A model generated the notes under the pieces. That model was not told the DNA's origin, searched no databases, and was given only the letters and a program-made list of their open reading frames with translations. A stretch of DNA of 64,000 bases from a virus: the IMG/VR virus record IMGVR_UViG_3300043449_002510, positions 60,149-124,148 of that record. One strand, 5' to 3'. Both the position numbers and the translations under genes were made by a program. Below, one piece after another: positions 1 through 10,347 of this stretch; the first letter of the stretch is position 1, and each line of letters begins with the position of its first letter.

Positions 1-1263
1 ACACAAAATGAAGATGGGACAGTAAACGTTAATCACAAAATTAGTGCGAGAGGTGTAAGAAATAATTTAGGAGCATTTCAAAATGCAATAAATTTTGTAA
101 AATCTTTTACTGGAAAAGATCCTTTTTCAAATTGTGTGCCCTACTTTGTCCCTAGTGGATCTGGAGTTTTATTAAATTTATCTGAAAATATAAATAGAGC
201 AGATGGAATTTATTCTGTTACTGAGGTATATAAGTATAATACGGGAGTTATTTCTGAAGCTTTACATATTACATCATTAGATATTGATGAAAGCTTGGGG
301 TCTGAATATAGTTCAATAAGTTATAATTTAAAAGTTATTGGTTCTCCAATTTATAAGAATACAGACTCAATTATAAGTAATTATTTAAATTATAATCTTT
401 TAAATGATATTCAAAATGATTTTGGTTTAAATACATCTGGCTGGGTAAAAAATACATATTCTGCCGCCGTTGATTCTGGAGCCGCAACAATTGATATAAA
501 AGTCGAATATCTTTCTGGCGCAAATCCTAGTGGTTTTTTTGATTATGTTATATCTTGCGACAAGGATCATTTAATGGGAATAGAAAATTGGAAGATAGAG
601 GGAGAATTTAAATGTTTCGGTCCTTTAGATTATAAAATTAATCAATTAAACGCTTTCAAATCTACAAATAAGAATAATTCTTGGAGAACGTATTTAATTA
701 ATTTGATAACTAATTCGCAAATTTACAATTCTTTACATGATGTAGACAAAGTTTTTTCTATAAACACAAACGTTAATCAGGATGAAAATTTAAAAATCGG
801 AGCTTTAAAGTTATCTCTTACTTTAAATATGGGATACGAGCCTGATGGACTTGCTGATTTAAAATATTCAATTAATGGAAGTCCAAGCAAATGGATCTAC
901 GAACTTATGCCATCGGTTAATATAGAAGGGGCTTATGTTGTTCAAAGTTTGGAGACAAAAACGAATGGCGTAATTGAATTAAATGTTTCAGCTAAATCTC
1001 TTCAAAAAGAAAATGGATTGAATCTATGCAATAGTTATATAAATAATTTGGCAAATACTTACATTGATTCTGGAAATGATTTGAATGTGAAAGCATTTTT
1101 GATTGAAGATTTTTATTCTACTGGAACATACGATGTTTCTTACTCAAAAAAATTTATAGGAAATATAAAAGATATAGATTCAACTTTGGTTAATTTACAA
1201 TGTTTTGGAACATTTGATTATTCAGTGCCAACAAGAATAAAAGGATATAATTTTGGTTACTAA
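1..1263 (+). CDS. Virion (tail-region) protein, 5'-truncated by window edge
   Basis: The frame is open from base 1 (it reads TQNEDGTVNV...), so the gene begins upstream of the window; a GTG at 136 is only an internal codon. About 420 residues are visible up to the stop at 1263. The sequence is rich in Asn, Ser, Tyr and Gly with short beta-strand-like stretches, no Cys-rich motifs and no membrane segment, as expected of a structural protein. It is the first of five collinear + strand genes with very short gaps, which supports a structural operon. I recognise no named family. Tail or baseplate is an inference from context. Confidence 0.7.
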   Translation, partial: TQNEDGTVNVNHKISARGVRNNLGAFQNAINFVKSFTGKDPFSNCVPYFVPSGSGVLLNLSENINRADGIYSVTEVYKYNTGVISEALHITSLDIDESLGSEYSSISYNLKVIGSPIYKNTDSIISNYLNYNLLNDIQNDFGLNTSGWVKNTYSAAVDSGAATIDIKVEYLSGANPSGFFDYVISCDKDHLMGIENWKIEGEFKCFGPLDYKINQLNAFKSTNKNNSWRTYLINLITNSQIYNSLHDVDKVFSINTNVNQDENLKIGALKLSLTLNMGYEPDGLADLKYSINGSPSKWIYELMPSVNIEGAYVVQSLETKTNGVIELNVSAKSLQKENGLNLCNSYINNLANTYIDSGNDLNVKAFLIEDFYSTGTYDVSYSKKFIGNIKDIDSTLVNLQCFGTFDYSVPTRIKGYNFGY

Positions 1264-1296
1264 TTTTGTGTAATTATATTGGTAAAAAGGTAAAGA

Positions 1297-4227
1297 ATGA
1301 ATAAGGATGTATTTTTAAATTGTTTGTCATATACTGGAATTAATACAGGAATTTCAGTAATGGGTCTTTATTCTTTTTCTAGTGGTCTTTCTGGAGCTTG
1401 TTTCAATCAATTGTATTCATCTGGATATAATTATTTTAGTGGATTGCCGTATGAAGGCGCTCTTCCATTAATTTATAATGGGGCTGGAAATCAAACTAGT
1501 GGTATTTTTTCTTCTAATCAGTCGTATCATATACCAATAAAAAATTTTAATAGTTTTGGTGCTTTAATTTCTTTAAATCATAGTGGCTGTTTAAATACTG
1601 GAAATACTAATTTAGTTTTATTCTCTACTGTTTCTGATTTCTCAGGAATAAATTCTGGGATAGTATTGGGAATTACTCCTTCTAATAGGTTGTTTTTAAA
1701 TGCTTCTGGATATCTTTCGACCATTTCAGAAGAAATAACTCCAAATGATTTTGTTTTCGTTAGTTTAGAAGAGAAAAGATTTGTTAATTTTGGAATATTT
1801 AACATAAAACATAATGAATTTTATAAAAAATCTTATGATTATAATTCTTCAGATTTAATTATTGAGAAATTGTATTTTGGAGGGGTTTTGAAATATCCTT
1901 CTATTTATACGGGTTATTCTGGAAAATTAAATGAAATTTATTTTTTTAGTGGAGCTATAGATGATTTTTTGTTTAACTCTTGTATTGATTGCACTTATGC
2001 AACCGGATATTCTTATTCGCAATCAATAGATATTTTTAATCAAGTAAAAATAACAGGTTCTTTCTGGAGTGGAATAAAAGAAACAAGAATTACTGGAAGC
2101 AAAAAAACAACGGGCACTTTTTTAAAAACCGATGGTTCAACTGGTAATTTTTATTATGATTCTGGCTTAAGTGGAAGTGTAGAAGTTTATCAAAACTTAT
2201 TTCCCGGAACAGGAATAGAAAATTTATATATAACAGGTAGTGGTATAGATTTTTATTTTGATTCTAGTAAAAAAATTTCTCAAACAAGTTTTGATTTATT
2301 TTTTGATCTGGGGTTAGATTCTGGAGATGTTCTGGAAATTTATACATATAAAAATTTTAATCCTAATGTTAACTTAAATATTATTGACGATTTTTTCCCA
2401 TCTACAGATAATTATGTTCAATTATTTGCCAACGGTTTGGCCGAAACGAAGGATGGAGAAAGTCAATATTTTTCAGATTTTTATACTGGTTTTAATAATA
2501 AAATTTATAATTTTGATTCGCAAGATATTCTTTCTTGTGATTTTACTACTGGAAATTCTATAACTATTCCTTACAATAATCAAGGTTGCATTACTGGTGA
2601 AGCCACTTCAAGCGAAGTGATTGATATATATCAAATAAACGCCTATCCCTTCTTCCCAGAGGTAAGTAGCGAAGAAGAAATTCCTCCTTTTATTTACGAT
2701 CTTTATTTGAATGGCAAAAAATTAATAAGTGGTTTAGACTATATTATAACTGGAGTTCCGGGGGGTATTGATGGTTGGTCTAATCATATTTATCTTTCTG
2801 GAGATAATAGTTTGTTATTTAATTTAGAAAATCCTCAAGAATTTAAATTAGTTATATCTCAACCAAATTATGTAAGAAATTTATTTTATATAACTAAAGA
2901 TACTCATTATTTAACTGGTTTGTCTGGATTTTCAGAGCAAATTTGGAAAAATGGTATTCGTCAAAAAAATAAAATAGACTATTATATAAAGAATTCTTGT
3001 AATTTTTATTCTGGAGAATATTTAGATCCAAACTATTCTTTCCAATTATTAAATTCTACAAATTCGTTTATTAATGATTTTACAAGTTTAGGTAATTATG
3101 TTTATAGAAATGCTCAACAACAAATAGAATCATTGACTCAAAATTCATCTGTTGATACGAAGAAAATTTTTTCAAATACTGATTTTATTAATTATGAAAC
3201 TCAAACTTCTTTGCCTTCATGCGTTTTTAGTGGAAGTGGAGTAAATAAAAATTTATACGTAACAAATATAAGCTCTGGAACAATAAAGAGTGGAATGTTT
3301 ATATATGGGGCAAATTATCAAAATCAAATTATAACAGGATTTGTCCAAGGAACCTATGGAAATACCGGTTTATATTCAACAAATACATCAGATAACTTTT
3401 CTCAAAAATTATTGACTGGCTATTCTATTCCAAATTTTGAAAGAAATACTGGTTGTTGGGTTTATCCTCTTGGAAAAGAATTGACATGTATCAGCCCATG
3501 GAATTCTCACAATTTATTTGAATCAAATACTAGAACTTGCACTTTAATAACTCCACAACATGTATTATGCGCCACTCACTTTCCACCAAATTCTGCCGGA
3601 AATACAATTGTTTTTGTAACGGAAGATAATCAAATAATTACAAGAAAAGTCGTAGATAATTCTTATGTCCAAAATTTCATGAGTGATTTACTTGTTATTT
3701 TGTTAGATTCTCCATTGCCAGATTCAATAAAACCATGTCTTTTATTACCTTCTAATTATTTAAATTATTTAAATTTTAAACCTATTATTAGTAACATTCA
3801 ATATAGTTATAAACATACTTCTCCGGAAGTTTGCGGTCTTTTTTTAGACAAGCAAAAACAAGCCAATATAGGCGCTATGGAATTCGGTTTTAAATTAGAT
3901 GGTGTTAATATAATAAGTAATGGAACAAGAACCGTTAGAATAATAGATTCAGAAAATGAACTTTTGAAATCTTTTTATGAACAAGTTATTGTTGGAGACT
4001 CTGGTAGCCCTCTTTTTCTTATAATAAATGGAAAACTGTGCTTGTTAACTACATTTAAAGATCCTGGAGGTGGACATTTGGTGGGAGATTATATTTCTTA
4101 TATTAATTCCGCTATAGCAACACTAAAAATAGAAAATCCAGATTGGATTTCTACTGATTATACAGTTACAGAATTTGACTTTTCTGAATTTGATAAACGA
4201 AATAATTATCCATTTTTTTATCCTTAA
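1297..4227 (+). CDS. Virion protein with C-terminal trypsin-like serine protease domain
   Basis: A 976-residue protein. Residues 1 to about 720 are a beta-rich region dominated by repeated SG and TG dipeptides, resembling fibre or adhesin-like virion proteins. Residues about 725-960 carry chymotrypsin-fold (S1/trypsin-like) signatures: His761 in CATHF (equivalent to TAAHC), Asp797 in SDLLVILL (equivalent to the DIALL region) and Ser902 in VGDSGSPLF (the GDSGG motif). Order and spacing (36 and 105 residues) fit the H-D-S triad. There is no signal peptide, so activity would be on the particle or in the infected cell. A ribosome site AAGG precedes the ATG by 6-7 bases and a GTGTAA element lies 23 bases upstream. 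The protease assignment rests on motifs; its substrate is unknown. Confidence 0.8.
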   Translation: MNKDVFLNCLSYTGINTGISVMGLYSFSSGLSGACFNQLYSSGYNYFSGLPYEGALPLIYNGAGNQTSGIFSSNQSYHIPIKNFNSFGALISLNHSGCLNTGNTNLVLFSTVSDFSGINSGIVLGITPSNRLFLNASGYLSTISEEITPNDFVFVSLEEKRFVNFGIFNIKHNEFYKKSYDYNSSDLIIEKLYFGGVLKYPSIYTGYSGKLNEIYFFSGAIDDFLFNSCIDCTYATGYSYSQSIDIFNQVKITGSFWSGIKETRITGSKKTTGTFLKTDGSTGNFYYDSGLSGSVEVYQNLFPGTGIENLYITGSGIDFYFDSSKKISQTSFDLFFDLGLDSGDVLEIYTYKNFNPNVNLNIIDDFFPSTDNYVQLFANGLAETKDGESQYFSDFYTGFNNKIYNFDSQDILSCDFTTGNSITIPYNNQGCITGEATSSEVIDIYQINAYPFFPEVSSEEEIPPFIYDLYLNGKKLISGLDYIITGVPGGIDGWSNHIYLSGDNSLLFNLENPQEFKLVISQPNYVRNLFYITKDTHYLTGLSGFSEQIWKNGIRQKNKIDYYIKNSCNFYSGEYLDPNYSFQLLNSTNSFINDFTSLGNYVYRNAQQQIESLTQNSSVDTKKIFSNTDFINYETQTSLPSCVFSGSGVNKNLYVTNISSGTIKSGMFIYGANYQNQIITGFVQGTYGNTGLYSTNTSDNFSQKLLTGYSIPNFERNTGCWVYPLGKELTCISPWNSHNLFESNTRTCTLITPQHVLCATHFPPNSAGNTIVFVTEDNQIITRKVVDNSYVQNFMSDLLVILLDSPLPDSIKPCLLLPSNYLNYLNFKPIISNIQYSYKHTSPEVCGLFLDKQKQANIGAMEFGFKLDGVNIISNGTRTVRIIDSENELLKSFYEQVIVGDSGSPLFLIINGKLCLLTTFKDPGGGHLVGDYISYINSAIATLKIENPDWISTDYTVTEFDFSEFDKRNNYPFFYP

Positions 4228-4245
4228 TTCCAAATATAATAATAT

Positions 4246-7200
4246 ATGATTCAAAAATTGCAAGGAGTTAAAATAACGCCAAGGGGCAGTGATAATAGAT
4301 TTGTTAAACAAAACTGGCCTAATTCATACGCTTTTGGTGGGTGGATTTATAGCGCTAATGTTTCTATTGGTTATAATGATAATCCAACAGAAATTAGAAT
4401 GAGTATAGTTTTAGAAACCTCTACCTTTTCTCAATCTGCTGCGAAATTTGACATACTTGAATCTGATTTGCGTTGTGATGCCGGAAATGGAGGCTTAAAT
4501 AATGAAACATGGTTTGATATAGATCTAGAAGGTTTACTTTTTAAAAATTTTCTTCTTTATCAATACGATTTTTCAATAGAATCAAATCAAAAAATTTTAA
4601 ATATATTATTTAAAGATTATTCTATTCTTTTAGATAAAATTTATATCGGTCTTTATAAAAAACAAAGTTATAAAGAAAATTTTATAAAAAGTGCTAAATG
4701 CGAAATTAATTTACCAATCAGATGTCAAGATTGCGAATATAATGGATCTGCAATTATTGGAACTGGAAGTGCATATAGAGACATCGGCTTTGCTTCTTAC
4801 GCCGGAGTAAACGGGAAAATTTTTGATAATTTTAGTAATTTTTATTATGGAGCTGGAAATGTTTATGATGCTTGGAATCAATTAATTTCTAATACTGGAG
4901 TTGGCCCTGGAAAATTTGATTTAAATGGTGGTTATTTAATTATCGGTACAGAAAGCGCAACTGAAGAAAGGTGTAATTCTTCTCCAAACATAACTTATAG
5001 TTTCATAGAGCTGTTAGCTTCTTTAAGAAAAAATGGAATGAAATTCATAGGTTCTTTTCCGACTGGGTTAGTCGATTCTGATTTTATTTACAGAGCAAAT
5101 CATATAGGTTCATTAAGAGAAGTGTTACAAAATTGGTGTTCTGATTTGGGTTATACTTTTTATTGTAGTGGTAGAAGTTTTGTTGGAATTGACTTAAAAA
5201 ATCCGATAGATATTTCTAATATAGCAAATATTGCGGATCCAACAACTAATTTAGGTAAATATTTTGTTATAAATAATCGCAATACAGAAATAGGTGGTTC
5301 AGATACCAATAGTGCAATTTTATCTTTCAAATCTTCTTTTTCTTTGGATAATACTTTTAAACAATCTGTAATAGTAGAAAATAGTTATCCTACAACAGAG
5401 TCAAACACTTCAAAAACTGTCAAAAGATATGTGGGGATTACTCCATTACATCCAATATCTTTAAATCAATACGATAGAGATAATATTGCAGATTCAAATA
5501 TTTATGGAGAACCATTTATTAGGCCACGCTTTGATATAAAATGGTATGATAATCAATATGTAAATGGAGATTCTCTTTACGCAAATTTTGAAATGTTAGA
5601 TGGTAGAAGTTATTATGATGTTGATGCTGCTATAGCTTTATCAAATTATAATGATGTATTAAGAGATTTATTTGTAGCTCAAAGAGTTTTGTATAACGTT
5701 AGATCATTAAATGCTAGCGAGACAGATTCTTTAGCGAATCCGTATTGTTTAGCTAATTTTAATGCCTTGGGAATGTTTCCAATTTTAGAAATAGACGATA
5801 GTCAAATCAAAGCTGATATAATTACAGACTATTTTAGTAATGGAGAAAAAGATGACGTTTCTAATTTAAATATGGAATCCGAATATTTTCGAGTTTTTGT
5901 TGGTTTTTATAACGAAGACTTAAAAAACGAAATCGTTTCATGGGAAAAAAATGCGGCTAATTCTATGTATAAATATGGAGTAGTAACTAATGGGCCTTTG
6001 AGATATGCACCTTATGTTTCTCCAGATGTTTTAAGTGATGTTTCTCCAACTCTTGGTTTTTATGGTAAAGATGGATTGATATATAATAGAATAAAAAATA
6101 ACTTTACTCCTTCTGCTGATAGATATGCGAGTGTAAAATATACTCCATTCTTAGACGTTTTACTTTATGATGGTTTAGTCAGAAGTTCTAGCGAAGGAAT
6201 TTATCCTGAAAATAATCCAAATTATCCAGAGTTTGTTCCACCCGGTTATTCTATTTCTTCAGCAAGAATCCCAACTGGTTTATGGATTGCTGCATTGGAA
6301 AACGATTGGGGAACTTCAAAGCAAGAATTTGACAAAGCTCTTTCTTTTAATTTTGATGATGAATGCGCTTCTCAATATTCTTTGGATCAAACAGTATCTC
6401 AAATTGTTACTGCGAGCGATAGAAATGCCCAAGATTGGAATTTAAATTATTTCAAACCAATAGCTAGTCCAAATTTAGAAAAGATAAGTGATATCATTGA
6501 AAGCGATTTGTATAATTTTGATTCAGTCTTAGATAATGTAATAACAACTTATACTGATTTTCATTGGGTAGAAAAAAAACATTGTCAAAAATTACATGTA
6601 TTAATAATTCCAGATACAACAAGACACCCGAATTTAAATATTTCCTTTGCTAAAAATGGTATCAATAAAGTTAATGGGCAAGTTTTAGAACAATTTAAAC
6701 AAAAACTTTACAACAAAGACCAAGAAAAGAAAGTTACAAAAACTCCAAGTATTTGTTCTTTAGGAGTTTTAGAAGAGATGTGCAGAAATGTTTTAAGTGG
6801 AAATACCTCTTCAAATTTTAAAAACTTAGACGGTAGCAAGTTATATACTTATCAAGTTGGGTGCGCAATTTTTGAAGATAAAGATAATTACTTTTTAGAT
6901 GGCTTTGATAGCAACCTTTTGTATTCTCCTAATTCAAGAAGTTTAAGTATAACAATTAGTAAAAATCCGGGGGGGTACAACGAAATAGGCCATTCTGTTG
7001 ATGATAATGGAGATTATTATTATGAAGATTTAGATTTGGGGATATTAGAAATTAAAAGCAATTCGGCTACTTTAGATATTGTATATCCAATACAATCTAA
7101 TGCAGGTTCTGCAAATTATTATGGTATTTTATCAACTGAAGTTTCAACAGATATTCGTCTTCCAGCTTTTACTCAAGTATACGGAGAACCAGTTAATACA

Positions 7201-7620
7201 ACGAACAATAATGTTTCTTCTTTTAAGATAATAAATAACATAACTGATAATTCTTTAAATCCAAAATTAGATCCTTATAGTAATCAAGTTAAATCTTATA
7301 TGACTGTAATAACTGGAGGGGGGTCGGATACTATTATCACTACGCCTGATCAATATTATAATTATGTTAAAAATTTAAATAACTATAATCTTGAAACACC
7401 AATGAAAACGGTTGAAGTTACTTTGGCTGGGCCTCCAAATCAATTCGGTAATTTTATTAAATATTTAAACCCGTCTTATGGATTAAACCAATTGTCTCTT
7501 TCTATTTCTGATAATGGAGTCAAAACTTCGCTTTCTTTTTCTGATAGACCAAAAACATTACCGAAACAAGAAGCAATTTTAAATAACATAGGACCAAGAA
7601 TTAAGGGTAATTATAATTAA
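4246..7620 (+). CDS. Large virion protein, probably tail or baseplate
   Basis: An 1124-residue protein with no signal peptide, no hydrophobic segments and no catalytic motif that I can see. The first 150 residues (KLQGVKITPRG..., then NILFKDYSILLDKIYIGLY) look like a beta-sandwich of the kind found in hub or baseplate proteins, but this is weak. It lies between two other structural candidates with 18- and 1-base gaps and shares their Asn/Tyr/Ser-rich composition. The ATG follows a TATAAT-like stretch, with no clear Shine-Dalgarno. Function beyond structural protein is not assigned. Confidence 0.7.
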   Translation: MIQKLQGVKITPRGSDNRFVKQNWPNSYAFGGWIYSANVSIGYNDNPTEIRMSIVLETSTFSQSAAKFDILESDLRCDAGNGGLNNETWFDIDLEGLLFKNFLLYQYDFSIESNQKILNILFKDYSILLDKIYIGLYKKQSYKENFIKSAKCEINLPIRCQDCEYNGSAIIGTGSAYRDIGFASYAGVNGKIFDNFSNFYYGAGNVYDAWNQLISNTGVGPGKFDLNGGYLIIGTESATEERCNSSPNITYSFIELLASLRKNGMKFIGSFPTGLVDSDFIYRANHIGSLREVLQNWCSDLGYTFYCSGRSFVGIDLKNPIDISNIANIADPTTNLGKYFVINNRNTEIGGSDTNSAILSFKSSFSLDNTFKQSVIVENSYPTTESNTSKTVKRYVGITPLHPISLNQYDRDNIADSNIYGEPFIRPRFDIKWYDNQYVNGDSLYANFEMLDGRSYYDVDAAIALSNYNDVLRDLFVAQRVLYNVRSLNASETDSLANPYCLANFNALGMFPILEIDDSQIKADIITDYFSNGEKDDVSNLNMESEYFRVFVGFYNEDLKNEIVSWEKNAANSMYKYGVVTNGPLRYAPYVSPDVLSDVSPTLGFYGKDGLIYNRIKNNFTPSADRYASVKYTPFLDVLLYDGLVRSSSEGIYPENNPNYPEFVPPGYSISSARIPTGLWIAALENDWGTSKQEFDKALSFNFDDECASQYSLDQTVSQIVTASDRNAQDWNLNYFKPIASPNLEKISDIIESDLYNFDSVLDNVITTYTDFHWVEKKHCQKLHVLIIPDTTRHPNLNISFAKNGINKVNGQVLEQFKQKLYNKDQEKKVTKTPSICSLGVLEEMCRNVLSGNTSSNFKNLDGSKLYTYQVGCAIFEDKDNYFLDGFDSNLLYSPNSRSLSITISKNPGGYNEIGHSVDDNGDYYYEDLDLGILEIKSNSATLDIVYPIQSNAGSANYYGILSTEVSTDIRLPAFTQVYGEPVNTTNNNVSSFKIINNITDNSLNPKLDPYSNQVKSYMTVITGGGSDTIITTPDQYYNYVKNLNNYNLETPMKTVEVTLAGPPNQFGNFIKYLNPSYGLNQLSLSISDNGVKTSLSFSDRPKTLPKQEAILNNIGPRIKGNYN

Positions 7621-7621
7621 T

Positions 7622-9406
7622 ATGCAATTTTCAGAAAAAACTATTTTTTATGATCTTCCTCAAGTAGAAAATTTTTCTTTCTGCATTAGTGGAATTTCAA
7701 TTTTTGATATGTCTGACGTATCATTTTCGTTTTTTGATACTGGTTCTGGCTCATTTTCTTTTAATTTAAAAAGTGGTTTATTATACGCAGACAAACTGGT
7801 ATATACTTATAATACTCAAGAAAAAATTGATATTTATGGTTATACGAAAAGTGGAGATATAATTTATAAAATAAATGATGTAGCAGGAAAAATAACGGGA
7901 AAATTTTCTAAATTAGACAAGCTTTCTATAGATTTATTTGGCGAGCCCATTTATTGTGATATTTATATAAATTCTTATCCTATAAATTATAATTTATCTG
8001 TTCTACCTAACTATTCTTTAAGTGGTACATTATCTGGCTCATTAATATCTGATGCAAAATTTAATGTAAAAGATTATTCTTTATTGTTTTATAATTCAAA
8101 TATAAACCTTCTTTCTGGAGAAAGTAATTTAACTGGCAAAGTTCTTGTTGGAGAAAAAGCTATTTCTTTTAAAGATATCGATCCTTCTAATTTTGAATAC
8201 ACAAATCCTTTTGTAATAACTCTGAATACTGTATTTGGAGGAATACAAAAAAGTGTTTCTTCTTATAGAGGAGATTTTTATAATAGAAATACTTTTTCTT
8301 TAAACGGAAATTTAATTAATGATTATGAAAAATCATTATTATTCGATGGGTCTTGGGAGGGAAATAAATTTACTTATTCTAAAACAAATCAAAATTATAA
8401 TTTAAATTATTCTTTTCAAAGTTTAGATTATGTTGGAACAGTTTTATCAACTTCAGTATCAGCAAAATTTGAACCAATTTTTCCAATTAACAATTCTTAT
8501 TACAAGTCTGAATATGTAACTGGATTTATTCTTACAAATTCCGGAATTTATTCGGGACAAAAACCAACTGCAGAATTTTCAAAATACTATTATGTGGAAG
8601 GTGTTAGTCAACCATTTCAAAATTTACTTTTTAGTTCTGGTTGCGGAGACTCTATTTTAATAAATTATATTGGAAATTCAACTGGGCAAGCTAGCGGGTA
8701 TTTAACAGCTAGAAATGTATATATTAGTGGCATCTATGGAGAAGGAGTAAATCTTTATAAAGGAATATTTAAATATACTTCTTATAGTAATGGGTCTGGT
8801 TATACAGAGGCTCCTTTAATTTCTTGGGGGACTGGTGGGGGTTGTTTTAGTTTGGCCGATGTTTCTGGAGAAAAAGGTCAATTTAAAAAAATAAATGGAA
8901 CTAAAGCTAATGTAATCTCTCACGCAGATTATTTAGCTGGAACTGTATTAACTGAGGATTTAATAAGTGGGTCTTATGTTACTGGATATAAAGTATCTGG
9001 ATTAAAAATAACAAACATTGGATCTGGATATAACTCCACCTTTCCTCCAAAAGTTACTTTCATAAGATTTAATGGAGATTCTTTAAATAATAATGCATCT
9101 GGAGTTTTAAATTACAAACAGAGTGGTTTATATAATTTTACTGGATCTTGGTCTGTTAATTATAATTTATTAGACTCGGATAATTATAATTTAAGTGGTT
9201 ATTCTAATTATTATTCTGGAGATATTGTGTTGCCTTCTGGAAAAAATATTATTAATTTTAATATAAATTTATCTGGTTTAGATAACACGAGCCCTATATC
9301 TGGATTGTTTACTTTGAAAATGGGATATGGGTCAAATGAAAAAATAATACAAAATTACATTTATAATGATAGATCTTATAATTCAAATACTGGAGCTTTA
9401 AATTAA
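7622..9406 (+). CDS. SG/TG-repeat virion protein
   Basis: A 594-residue protein made largely of short beta-like segments separated by SG or TG dipeptides (for example SLSGTLSGSLISDAKF and DNYNLSGYSNYYSG). It has no signal peptide, membrane segment or enzyme motif. The ATG follows the upstream stop by one base, so translation is probably coupled. The composition matches the neighbouring gene at 1297, suggesting a related fold that may form fibres or decorate the tail. Exact role unknown. Confidence 0.7.
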   Translation: MQFSEKTIFYDLPQVENFSFCISGISIFDMSDVSFSFFDTGSGSFSFNLKSGLLYADKLVYTYNTQEKIDIYGYTKSGDIIYKINDVAGKITGKFSKLDKLSIDLFGEPIYCDIYINSYPINYNLSVLPNYSLSGTLSGSLISDAKFNVKDYSLLFYNSNINLLSGESNLTGKVLVGEKAISFKDIDPSNFEYTNPFVITLNTVFGGIQKSVSSYRGDFYNRNTFSLNGNLINDYEKSLLFDGSWEGNKFTYSKTNQNYNLNYSFQSLDYVGTVLSTSVSAKFEPIFPINNSYYKSEYVTGFILTNSGIYSGQKPTAEFSKYYYVEGVSQPFQNLLFSSGCGDSILINYIGNSTGQASGYLTARNVYISGIYGEGVNLYKGIFKYTSYSNGSGYTEAPLISWGTGGGCFSLADVSGEKGQFKKINGTKANVISHADYLAGTVLTEDLISGSYVTGYKVSGLKITNIGSGYNSTFPPKVTFIRFNGDSLNNNASGVLNYKQSGLYNFTGSWSVNYNLLDSDNYNLSGYSNYYSGDIVLPSGKNIINFNINLSGLDNTSPISGLFTLKMGYGSNEKIIQNYIYNDRSYNSNTGALN

Positions 9407-9407
9407 T

Positions 9408-10334
9408 ATGCCATCAACATCTAAAACAATAGAAGAAATAAAGAAAACAAATAAAAATATTAAAGATCAAAATAGTGTTTATGATGCATTTGTTTTAGCT
9501 AACTATGGCGATCCCGGATTAGATGAAGATTATTTTGCAGATATTCACAGTAGGTATCTTATATGTATATTAGATTCGCCATTAAGGCTTTTTAGTTATG
9601 ATCGCTGGTATGTAAAAATGACTGTATTGGTGAAAAGACCAGAGCAATTATGGATAGACTATGAAGGGGATTTTTTAAATTCTCCATCTTCACAAAAAAG
9701 AAAAGATTATTCTTATAATATTAATTCTGGACCCGCTGGCTCTTATGTCGTTGATAATATACCGAGAATAAATTATCCTTACGAAATTGGTGAAAAAATT
9801 AAAATAAAAAATACTTCTCCTCAAGATATTTTCTATTCAAAAACTCCAGTAGAACTTTTTGAAAGCAATCTTTTGTATAAAACATGGCACAAAAAAGGCG
9901 CTGACAAATTAAATTTTTATACTTTAGATAATCCTATAGAAAATTATTTAAATACTAGAACAATTTACCCAATTGAAAAAATAAATGATTCATTAAGTAA
10001 TTATGGGGTATTTTTTAATAAATATCAATATGAAGCAATGATTTTGAATTTATTAAATAATTCTTTTTTAAGAAATTTTTTCAAAGGTTTAAATACAGAA
10101 GCATTTTTTAATAATGCTCATGGTGGATATTTTTTTAGAAGAGAAGCGGCTACTCCAGCTATTAGTTTTAAAAAATTAATATACGAAGATGTAAACGTCG
10201 GTGGAAAAGCAAGAATTGCTTCAAATAGCTGTCTCCCTTTGGTTGTAACGTCTCCAAACTCTTTTGCGACACCCAAAGTAAGAGAAGGTGGAGTTATAAA
10301 TTATAACCCCACCTATATTCCTTATACAAATTAG
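9408..10334 (+). CDS. Virion operon protein of unknown function
   Basis: A 308-residue, mixed alpha/beta-looking protein, less SG-rich than its neighbours. It starts with a polar Lys-rich helix (TSKTIEEIKKTNKNIKDQ). It begins one base after the preceding stop and ends just before a convergent gene. It closes the first structural operon and could be a tail completion or connector protein, but no family was recognised. Confidence 0.65.
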   Translation: MPSTSKTIEEIKKTNKNIKDQNSVYDAFVLANYGDPGLDEDYFADIHSRYLICILDSPLRLFSYDRWYVKMTVLVKRPEQLWIDYEGDFLNSPSSQKRKDYSYNINSGPAGSYVVDNIPRINYPYEIGEKIKIKNTSPQDIFYSKTPVELFESNLLYKTWHKKGADKLNFYTLDNPIENYLNTRTIYPIEKINDSLSNYGVFFNKYQYEAMILNLLNNSFLRNFFKGLNTEAFFNNAHGGYFFRREAATPAISFKKLIYEDVNVGGKARIASNSCLPLVVTSPNSFATPKVREGGVINYNPTYIPYTN

Positions 10335-10347
10335 TAGTAAATAAAAA

